In this document: positions 1 through 4,283 of the stretch, in pieces | How the letters are laid out: every line of letters begins with the position of its first letter | Position numbering within the stretch: the first letter of the stretch is position 1 | DNA from: a bacterium | Lineage (GTDB): Bacteria; Krumholzibacteriota; Krumholzibacteria; LZORAL124-64-63 | NCBI GenBank assembly: GCA_030592025.1 | Contig: JAUUZX010000101.1 | Span: forward strand, 1-6,174 | Length of the DNA: 6,174 nt | Reading direction: 5' to 3' | The notes under the pieces: model-generated | The model's input: only the letters and a program-made list of their open reading frames with translations | Database searches by the model: none | What the model was told of the DNA's origin: nothing | Made by a program: the position numbers and the translations under genes

Positions 1-1
1 C

Positions 2-187
2 CTGGCGGGCGGCGCGGGCGTCATCTACCTGACGGGCCTTCCTTGCGAGCACTTCGCGAGCTATCCCGAGGTCTGCACATGCGAGCACTCGGCCACCGTG
101 ACCTCGGCCGAACTGGTGATCCAACTCGGCACGGGCGTGCCTATGGACCAGCGCAGTTGGGGGACGATCAAGGCCCTGTACCGCTGA
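2..187 (+). CDS. 3' end of a gene for a probable secreted protein with a WG-IKALYR tail
   Basis: Only the last 61 codons are present. The frame is open from base 2 to the TGA at 185-187. The visible part has three cysteines in two clusters (LPCEHF, then VCTCEH), a short beta-strand-like segment (ELVIQLGTG), and ends in RSWGTIKALYR just before the stop. The same tail closes the secreted protein at 4284-4889 (GWGKVKALFR), so I infer that this is another member of that class of exported proteins with a beta-sandwich-like body and a conserved C-terminal tail. The start, signal peptide and most of the body lie upstream of the window. It converges on the DUF2779 gene with a 27-bp gap. The function is unknown. 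An overlapping + frame starting at 43 is arginine/proline-rich and is a shadow. Confidence 0.75.
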   Translation: MAGGAGVIYLTGLPCEHFASYPEVCTCEHSATVTSAELVIQLGTGVPMDQRSWGTIKALYR

Positions 188-205
188 CCCCCAGTATCGT
201 TAAAC

Positions 206-239
206 CGTGGCGCCCTACTTCCCGTCCTTCGGCGCCACG
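206..239. terminator. Hairpin at the convergent gene ends, weak terminator candidate
   Basis: A perfect 9-bp inverted repeat (CGTGGCGCC at 206-214, GGCGCCACG at 231-239) encloses a 16-nt loop. It overlaps the last codons and stop of the DUF2779 gene and sits just after the stop of the partial + strand gene, where a shared terminator would be expected. Neither side has a good T-run. On the minus strand the stem is followed only by GGTTTAA, so termination may be weak or factor-assisted. Confidence 0.4.
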
Positions 240-1690
240 CCCTCCAGCCACCGCAAAATCTCCACCATGGCCAGGGTGTCCAGCCGGCAGTAGGCCCGCA
301 GGTCGTTGAAGATCGAATCGCGGCTCGCCGGCTCCAGCCCTCCGAACATCGCCTGCTCGTAGCTGTGGGTCGCCGTGCCGCCGTCGCCGATCTGCAGGTG
401 GCTGTAGTCGAGGTCCGTCACCGCCGGTAGCACCGCTTTCAGGGAGCAGCTCCCCGCCTGATCGGGGTGGTGCACGGCGAAGGACGAGAACGGCGCCATG
501 AGGTCGTCGAGCCGTTCGACGATGTTCGTCAGCCGGGGCGCGCGCACCAGGTCGGTCTCAGCCAGGTCCTCGATGACCAGCTTCTCGAAGGCCACGTTCC
601 AGGCCAGCACCGAGCCCTCGGGCTCGATGGCCTCGAGCAGCGCCTCGGTGAGGGCCCCCCGGGGGTCCCCGGGCCGAGTGGACAGGAACTCCCGGTGCTC
701 GGGTTCGGCCCCCGGCGCGCGCTGGATGTGCACCGAGAACTGGCAGGGGATCTGCTGGTAGGGCCGGACGCCGTCGAAGGCCGGCACCGCGGGGGCAAAC
801 GTTTCGAAGTCCAGGTGGTGCACCGGGTAGGTCAGCGAGTCCAGCCACTTGCACAGGGCCAGGCCCTCGATGTGGGGCTTGCCCTCGACCAGTGCCTTCT
901 TCTGCACGCGCTGCTTCCGCGACAGCCGGTCGTCGGGCACGCTCACGATCGTGAAGAGCCCCTCGTTCATGAGCTCCCATGCCTTCCGTCCGCCGGCATG
1001 GAGCTGGGTGACGTTGTCCGGCGGCAGGTCGGCCCAGCAGTGCTTCTTCATCGGGCAGGAATGGGGCGCGGTGCAGCGCGAGCCCAGGGGCGTGTCCGGG
1101 TCGGGGCCCGCGAGCATGTCCTCCATGGACGCGATGGTCTGGTCCATGTAGGGCGCCAGGCGCAGCACCCGCTCGGTGACGTCGGTGACGGTGAAGAACG
1201 ACGTCAGGTCGAACTCACCGCGCCGGACGTACCCGTTGTTGATGTGCATGACCGCCAGGTGCTCGACCTCGATGTCCGCGTGGATCAGGGTGTTGTACTG
1301 GAAGGAGATGTCCCTGATGTGGTTCTCGCGCACCCGGGTGCCGGTCTTGACCTCGACGATGTCCCAGCGGCCGTCAGCGGCGGGCACGAGGATGTCCACC
1401 CGGCACAGGCGGCCATCCACCGCGAAGGCGGCCTCGAACAGGGGCACGCGCTTGGCCAGCAGCTTCGCCGTGGCGGCGACGGCCTCGTGGGCGTTGTCGA
1501 AACGCGGCACCTCCACCCCGCCCGGGAAGAGCCGTTGGGCCAGCTCGCCGATGTGGCGCCCCGCCTTCATGAGCAGCTCGCGGCCCGGGTCGCGGGGGGG
1601 CACCTTCTCGGGGGCGTTCCATTTGGTCCACAGGAGCTTGGGGCAGCGCAGGCCGTCGAGGTAGCGGGTCTTGGTGAGGTCGCGGGGCAT
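215..1690 (-). CDS. DUF2779 protein with N-terminal Cas4/RecB-like PD-(D/E)XK nuclease domain
   Basis: This 491-residue protein has two nuclease-like halves. The N-terminal half looks like a Cas4/RecB-type PD-(D/E)XK domain: Cys16 in LRCPKLLW, Asp99 in RVDIL, Glu113 and Lys115 in VEVKTGT, and Cys206, Cys212 and Cys218. The four cysteines are arranged as in iron-sulfur cluster nucleases. The C-terminal half (about 290-485) matches DUF2779, with a DEDD-exonuclease pattern: HHLDFETF (Asp294, Glu296), LAWNVAFEK (Asn365, Glu369), RLDDL (Asp395/396) and YCRLDT (Tyr467, Asp471, the DEDDy spacing). It should therefore bind and cut or trim nucleic acid in the cytoplasm; the substrate is unknown. I chose the ATG at 1690 because the homologous sequence begins there. 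The 42 residues that a start at 1816 would add are low-quality and run through the divergent promoter region. The Shine-Dalgarno is weak. No cas genes lie nearby, so repair, phage defence or an unrelated role all remain possible. Confidence 0.88.
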   Translation of the reverse strand: MPRDLTKTRYLDGLRCPKLLWTKWNAPEKVPPRDPGRELLMKAGRHIGELAQRLFPGGVEVPRFDNAHEAVAATAKLLAKRVPLFEAAFAVDGRLCRVDILVPAADGRWDIVEVKTGTRVRENHIRDISFQYNTLIHADIEVEHLAVMHINNGYVRRGEFDLTSFFTVTDVTERVLRLAPYMDQTIASMEDMLAGPDPDTPLGSRCTAPHSCPMKKHCWADLPPDNVTQLHAGGRKAWELMNEGLFTIVSVPDDRLSRKQRVQKKALVEGKPHIEGLALCKWLDSLTYPVHHLDFETFAPAVPAFDGVRPYQQIPCQFSVHIQRAPGAEPEHREFLSTRPGDPRGALTEALLEAIEPEGSVLAWNVAFEKLVIEDLAETDLVRAPRLTNIVERLDDLMAPFSSFAVHHPDQAGSCSLKAVLPAVTDLDYSHLQIGDGGTATHSYEQAMFGGLEPASRDSIFNDLRAYCRLDTLAMVEILRWLEGVAPKDGK

Positions 1691-1739
1691 GGTGTGGCTT
1701 TCGTGGGGGTGCCGTCGGTGACGAGAGGGCGAAGGACAG

Positions 1740-1768
1740 ATGATAGCGGGTGGTCGGCAAGGTGGCCA
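1740..1768 (-). promoter_or_regulatory. Candidate sigma70-type promoter for the DUF2779 gene
   Basis: Read on the minus strand, TGGCCA (1763-1768, 4 of 6 matches to -35) and TATCAT (1740-1745, 5 of 6 matches to -10) are separated by 17 bp. Transcription would start near 1733 and give a leader of about 40 nt before the ATG at 1690. This is a consensus match by eye only, and the group's own sigma preferences are unknown. Confidence 0.4.
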
Positions 1769-1776
1769 GCCCGGCC

Positions 1777-1805
1777 TTGGCACCGCTGCTGATTTGGATG
1801 ATAGT
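1777..1805 (+). promoter_or_regulatory. Candidate sigma70-type promoter for the AtpZ-like gene
   Basis: TTGGCA (1777-1782, 5 of 6 matches to -35) and GATAGT (1800-1805, 4 of 6 to -10) are exactly 17 bp apart. The predicted start falls near 1812, about 25 bp before the ATG at 1837 and inside the palindrome at 1807-1816. The start codon is preceded by GAGG (1828-1831) at 5 bp spacing. The call is by consensus match only. Confidence 0.45.
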
Positions 1806-1806
1806 G

Positions 1807-1816
1807 GTGACGTCAC
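1807..1816. promoter_or_regulatory. Perfect 10-bp palindrome GTGACGTCAC, possible operator
   Basis: GTGACGTCAC is a perfect palindrome directly downstream of the candidate -10 of the AtpZ-like gene, overlapping its expected transcription start. That is a classic place for a repressor operator. No regulator can be assigned from sequence, and a 10-bp palindrome can arise by chance. Confidence 0.3.
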
Positions 1817-1836
1817 TCCCTGAACCCGAGGATGCC

Positions 1837-2196
1837 ATGAGCCACGACGACCTGCCCGAGCCCCCGGACATGAGAAAGGTCCACGCCCTGCGCAAGAAGA
1901 TCCGCGCGGACAGGGGCAAGGAGCACAACTACCACCGCACCCCGTTGCATGACCGTTTCACCCGGGATGGCGGCCGGTCCGCCCGCGACATCGGCAGCTA
2001 CACCATGATCCCCATGATGATGCTCGTCGGTCCCGTCATCGGCTTCCTGATGGGCCACTACGTGGAGGGTCGTTTCGGTGGCGAGCCGTGGGTTGGGGTG
2101 GGGGGTCTCGTGTTCGGACTGGCGGCGGCGGTGAGGCAGATCGTCCTCATGTTGCAGAGGAAAAATCCGCCCCCGGACCCCAAGGACAGCATGTAA
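1837..2196 (+). CDS. atpZ: AtpZ/AtpI-family small membrane protein
   Basis: This 119-residue protein has a charged, hydrophilic N-terminal part (1-54, many Arg, Lys, Asp and His) followed by two predicted membrane helices, about 55-75 (IGSYTMIPMMMLVGPVIGFL) and 85-106 (WVGVGGLVFGLAAAVRQIVL). The turn between them, EGRFGGEPW, and the glycine-rich second helix match the AtpZ/AtpI family. That family is encoded at the head of many atp operons and has been linked to F-type ATP synthase assembly or ion handling. The ATG at 1837 has GAGG five bases upstream; the in-frame ATG at 1750 would add residues from the promoter region and is rejected. No atpB or atpE gene follows; about 390 bp without a gene and then a terminator come next, so this is an orphan copy within the window. 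The family call is fairly secure, but the role is inferred. The hydrophilic N-terminus looks longer than in typical members. Confidence 0.75.
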   Translation: MSHDDLPEPPDMRKVHALRKKIRADRGKEHNYHRTPLHDRFTRDGGRSARDIGSYTMIPMMMLVGPVIGFLMGHYVEGRFGGEPWVGVGGLVFGLAAAVRQIVLMLQRKNPPPDPKDSM

Positions 2197-2218
2197 AAAG
2201 CGGCCACCCCAAAACACT

Positions 2219-2245
2219 TTCGAAGATTATTCGAGATTATCTCGA
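2219..2245. repeat. Tandem TTCGA(A)GATTA repeat overlapping a 15-bp palindrome
   Basis: TTCGAAGATTA (2219-2229) is followed at once by TTCGAGATTA (2230-2239). The second copy is also the left part of TCGAGAT-T-ATCTCGA (2231-2245), an inverted repeat with perfect 7-bp arms around one central base. The 8-mer CGAAGATT recurs at 2313-2320. Such clustered repeats could bind a regulator or form a small hairpin; no function is shown. Confidence 0.5.
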
Positions 2246-2259
2246 TCCGCAAAGCCCGT

Positions 2260-2277
2260 TAACGAAAATAACGAAAA
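2260..2277. repeat. Perfect 9-bp tandem repeat TAACGAAAA x2
   Basis: TAACGAAAA occurs twice head to tail (2260-2268 and 2269-2277). It lies in the same AT-rich patch as the TTCGA(A)GATTA repeats. It could be a protein-binding site or a slippage product. Confidence 0.5.
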
Positions 2278-2418
2278 CTCACCTCGCCCCCGCCACCCCC
2301 CCCCTCGATTTCCGAAGATTTCCAACCGAAGTCGTCCGTTTCCGTTGCTGCCCATGGGGTTAATCCGCCATATTGTATCGTGTGATTGGAGCGAGATACC
2401 ACAAATGAGATCCGAGGG

Positions 2419-2624
2419 GGTCTTGGGGCGGCTGAACCGTCGAAAAGGTTTCCGGCGAGCGACGTGTGGGGGACAGCACGTGGAGACCTGGGCGAGAATG
2501 CGATGGGGAGGGCCGCCCCCAGAACTTGGGACCATGCCGAGCCGTATGCTCTGCTTGCATACCATCACCTGATGGCGGCTCGCCCGGTCGTAGGAAACCT
2601 GCAATCCTACGGCCGGGGTTTTTT
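2419..2624 (+). ncRNA. Candidate structured non-coding RNA ending in an intrinsic terminator
   Basis: A run of nested complementary segments with no reading frame to explain it. Domain 1 (2419-2533) can close by GGTC (2419-2422) with GACC (2530-2533) and by GGGGCGGC (2425-2432) with GCCGCCCC (2512-2519), with small hairpins inside such as ACGTG/CACGT (2462-2466, 2477-2481). Domain 2 (2538-2582) is a three-way junction: outer stem CGAGCCG/CGGCTCG (2538-2544, 2576-2582), hairpin TATGC/GCATA with a 7-nt loop (2545-2561), and hairpin CCATC/GATGG with a 4-nt loop (2562-2575). All 17 pairs are Watson-Crick and the junction has no spare base. The terminator stem starts at the very next base. I do not see the signature sequences of tmRNA, RNase P RNA, SRP RNA, 5S rRNA or a riboswitch I know. 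The 5' end is uncertain, and no strong promoter is visible. Domain 1 has alternative pairings and is much less secure than domain 2. It could instead be the 3' UTR of the AtpZ-like transcript or an attenuator leader. Confidence 0.55.
2583..2624 (+). terminator. Strong Rho-independent terminator
   Basis: CCCGGTCGTAGGA (2583-2595) pairs with TCCTACGGCCGGG (2605-2617) in a 13-bp stem with a single G-U wobble. It has a 9-nt loop and is followed by G and six Ts (2619-2624). It acts only on + strand transcripts. The nearest upstream + gene ends 386 bp earlier, which is the main reason to suspect a separate RNA ending here. Confidence 0.9.
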
Positions 2625-2653
2625 CTGCCAAAATCCGTTGACCCCGCTATACT
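2625..2653 (+). promoter_or_regulatory. Candidate promoter for the HTH/FG-GAP gene
   Basis: CTGCCA (2625-2630, 4 of 6 to -35) and TATACT (2648-2653, 5 of 6 to -10) have a 17-bp spacer. The -35 begins at the base after the terminator T-run, giving a clean terminator-then-promoter boundary. The expected start near 2660 leaves a leader of about 55 nt before the ATG at 2714. A TTGACC at 2638-2643 lies too close to this -10 to be its partner. Confidence 0.5.
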
Positions 2654-2713
2654 CGATACCGCACCACCACATTCAGTCCCTGGTATTCGGGGGAACATCC
2701 GTGACGGGGCACC

Positions 2714-4021
2714 ATGCCGAACATTGAACTGCCAGATGACTTTCCGGAACGACTCCGCGCATTCCGCACCGCCGGTCAATTGGCCGAGTCGGAGTTGGCC
2801 GCCAAGGCGGGCCTGACCTACAAGACCATCCGCGACCTCGAGACCGGCAAGCGCCGTCGCGTCATGGAGCGCACGGTCATGGTGCTGGCGGCGGCGCTCG
2901 AAATGACCACCGAGAAACTCCTGGGGATCGAGCCCCCGTCCGACTCCCCGCCCGAAACTCCCCCCGCCCCCCAGCGCCGCCGCTGGAGCACCGGGTTCAT
3001 GGGTGTGGCCGTCACCCTCGTCGTGGTGGTGGCCGGTCTGCTGGTCGCTACCCGGTACGCCCACAAGCACGCCAATTGGGATGTCGGGCGTGATGTCCTG
3101 ACCGTGCGCGACGCCATCTTCGGCATCACCCTGTGGGAAGCCCACGCCGAGGCCCAGTTCACCTTCTGTGAGGAGTCGCCCTGGAGCCCCCACCACCTGC
3201 TGGTGGGCCTGGGCAGCAAGTCCCCCGACGGCGGTCGTCTTCTGTGCCTCGAACGGGCCACCGGCGACACGATCTGGTCCGTGGGGCCCGACATCGAGGC
3301 CGTGGTCCGAGCCTTCGGCCCCGAGATCGTGAATGCCGCCAACTTCAGCGCCCGGGGACTCAAGACCGCCAACCTGGACGGCGACGGCACCCCCGACCTG
3401 GTCGTGAACTTCATGCACGGTCCCTACTACCCCAGCGTCCTGGCCTGGATCGACCGGGACGGGAACCGCGTCGCCCAGTATGCCAACAAGGGCCACCTCA
3501 CGGACTACACGGTCGTCGATTGCGACGGGGACGGTCTCGACGAGGTCGTGGCCTGGGGCACGAACAACGCCCTCGACTACCAGGGCGGCACCGTGATCAT
3601 GCTCGACGCCGACCACTGGCGGGGCGCCTCCATCGACTCCTGCTGCAGCCCCGCCAGCACCGAACCCGACTCGGCTCTCCTGCGCCTGGTATTGCCCCAG
3701 TACCCGGAGGCGTACATGAACATCATGGGCCACCGACGTTTGACCACCTTCGGCCTCCAGGCCTACCGCGGACCCGGCGGCGCCACCATGTTCAGCGTCG
3801 GCATCGGGGGCAACACCCATCAAGGGGTCGTCCTCACCCTCGATGACCAGCTCCGCCCTCTGGGCGCCCGTTCGTCGGACACTTTCCTCGCGCACATGAA
3901 GCGCGACTGGCCCGACAGCCTCGTCCAGGGCGCCGGCCCGAGCGACGAGGTGTGGCTCGCGCGGTGGCTGACGCATCATCGGCGGTTCGAGGCGGGGCAT
4001 CGGCCAGTGGTTGCGGAATAG
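2714..4021 (+). CDS. Membrane-anchored Xre-type HTH protein with extracytoplasmic FG-GAP-like domain
   Basis: This 435-residue protein has three parts. Residues about 10-71 form an Xre/HTH_3 DNA-binding domain (LAESELAAKAGL, then the recognition-helix region TYKTIRDLETGKRR). A proline-rich linker (74-87) and an RRR cluster (88-90) precede one membrane helix at about 95-113, so the positive-inside rule puts the HTH in the cytoplasm. The remaining 320 residues lie outside and carry two DxDGDG-type calcium-binding loops typical of FG-GAP/VCBS beta-propeller repeats: NLDGDGTPDLVV (Asp222, Asp224, Asp228) and DCDGDGLDEVVAW (Asp271, Asp273). The order HTH-TM-outer domain resembles RodZ or one-component membrane sensors such as ToxR/CadC, but the outer domain is different. 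I infer that it senses something outside the membrane or anchors DNA or a complex at it. The ATG at 2714 is the first start after an in-frame TGA at 2702-2704; GGGG at 2706-2709 may be the ribosome site. Target genes are unknown. Confidence 0.8.
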   Translation: MPNIELPDDFPERLRAFRTAGQLAESELAAKAGLTYKTIRDLETGKRRRVMERTVMVLAAALEMTTEKLLGIEPPSDSPPETPPAPQRRRWSTGFMGVAVTLVVVVAGLLVATRYAHKHANWDVGRDVLTVRDAIFGITLWEAHAEAQFTFCEESPWSPHHLLVGLGSKSPDGGRLLCLERATGDTIWSVGPDIEAVVRAFGPEIVNAANFSARGLKTANLDGDGTPDLVVNFMHGPYYPSVLAWIDRDGNRVAQYANKGHLTDYTVVDCDGDGLDEVVAWGTNNALDYQGGTVIMLDADHWRGASIDSCCSPASTEPDSALLRLVLPQYPEAYMNIMGHRRLTTFGLQAYRGPGGATMFSVGIGGNTHQGVVLTLDDQLRPLGARSSDTFLAHMKRDWPDSLVQGAGPSDEVWLARWLTHHRRFEAGHRPVVAE

Positions 4022-4037
4022 CGACCGCGTTTCGATC

Positions 4038-4071
4038 GTCTCCATGCCCCCGTAGACCACCCGAAGGAGAC
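4038..4071 (+). promoter_or_regulatory. Inverted repeat covering the Shine-Dalgarno of the 47-residue gene
   Basis: GTCTCC (4038-4043) is perfectly complementary to GGAGAC (4066-4071), which contains the Shine-Dalgarno GGAG of the gene starting at 4077. The loop is 22 nt. If it folds in the mRNA it would hide the ribosome site. Six pairs over such a loop are weak, so this is tentative. Confidence 0.25.
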
Positions 4072-4076
4072 ACCCC

Positions 4077-4220
4077 GTGAACAACAAGGTCCTCGTCATC
4101 ATCGGCACCGCCGAACCGGAAAAGGCCCACGCCGGCGCCCTGGCCGACCTGGACGTGCAGTTCGTGGGCCCGCTCATCAGCGAGGCCATCCGCGAGGGGT
4201 ACGTGCCGCTGGTTTGGTGA
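4077..4220 (+). CDS. Small 47-residue protein, GTG start, possibly a shortened DsrE-like protein
   Basis: The frame starts with GTG at 4077, preceded by a near-ideal ribosome site (AAGGAGA at 4064-4070, 7 bp from GGAG to the start), and ends at the TGA at 4218-4220. It begins MNNKVLVIIGTAEPEKAHAG, a hydrophobic beta strand followed by a small-residue loop and a helix. This resembles the start of DsrE/DsrF-type proteins. The remainder includes DVQFVGPLISEAIREGY and ends PLVW. DsrE-family proteins are usually over 100 residues, so this would be a truncated or internally deleted relative, or an unrelated small protein. There is no signal peptide or membrane helix; it is probably cytosolic. It lies 55 bp after the HTH/FG-GAP gene and 63 bp before the secreted-protein gene, in the same direction. 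The GTG start makes it easy to miss. I am fairly confident that it is translated, but not of its family. Confidence 0.6.
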   Translation: MNNKVLVIIGTAEPEKAHAGALADLDVQFVGPLISEAIREGYVPLVW

Positions 4221-4234
4221 AGTGAAAATACGTA

Positions 4235-4277
4235 CCTTTTATCGATACCCCACGTCGGCTCATCTATCGAAAAGGGG
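4235..4277 (+). promoter_or_regulatory. Bulged hairpin sequestering the Shine-Dalgarno of the secreted-protein gene
   Basis: CCTTTT (4235-4240) pairs with AAAAGG (4270-4275), and CGATA (4243-4247) with TATCG (4265-4269): 11 perfect pairs with a 2-nt bulge (AT) and a 17-nt loop. The 3' arm contains the first part of the ribosome site AAGGGG (4272-4277), 6 bp before the ATG at 4284. If formed, it would repress translation until melted or displaced. The inverted repeat is visible in the sequence; the regulatory role is inferred. Confidence 0.4.
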
Positions 4278-4283
4278 ACCACC

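Larger units (their letters stand above)
2197..2418. other. Non-coding, locally AT-rich intergenic segment with short repeats
   Basis: I see no credible gene here. The segment is clearly richer in A and T than its surroundings between about 2205 and 2280, then passes a run of nine Cs (2296-2304). It holds several short repeats listed separately and leads into the candidate structured RNA. TATTGT (2371-2376) or TATCGT (2376-2381) could serve as a -10 for a transcript starting near 2383-2388, but neither has a good -35. No terminator is evident directly after the AtpZ-like gene. Confidence 0.6.

Noticed and set aside
215..1690. CRISPR-associated Cas4 gene
   Set aside because: The N-terminal half is Cas4-like, but the DUF2779 half, the length and the absence of a CRISPR array or other cas genes argue against it.
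467..1792. Long + strand frame (441 codons) opposite the DUF2779 gene
   Set aside because: It is a GC-rich antisense shadow with low-complexity valine/arginine/glycine-rich sequence and no domain, and the opposite strand carries clear nuclease motifs.
1691..1816. Upstream ATG at 1816 for the DUF2779 gene
   Set aside because: The extra 42 residues do not resemble the family and would run through the divergent promoter; MPRDLTKTRYLDGLRCPK at 1690 looks like the family start.
2345..2572. 75-codon + strand frame in the non-coding stretch
   Set aside because: It has no ribosome site and no recognisable domain, and it overlaps the strongly base-paired region, whose structure explains the sequence better.
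2538..2582. tRNA or tRNA-like gene
   Set aside because: The 7-bp outer stem and 5-bp/7-nt hairpin are tRNA-like in size, but there are only two inner hairpins, no T at the position before the anticodon, no T-loop sequence and no CCA.
2197..2582. RNase P RNA, tmRNA, SRP RNA, 6S RNA or 5S rRNA
   Set aside because: None of the conserved core sequences of these RNAs that I know are present. CCATGCCGA at 2532-2540 recalls 5S rRNA, but its context does not fit.
2701..2727. Eight-codon leader peptide starting at GTG 2701, overlapping the HTH gene start
   Set aside because: GGGGGA at 2689-2694 could serve it, but a frame this short and without a repeated amino acid theme cannot be told from chance.
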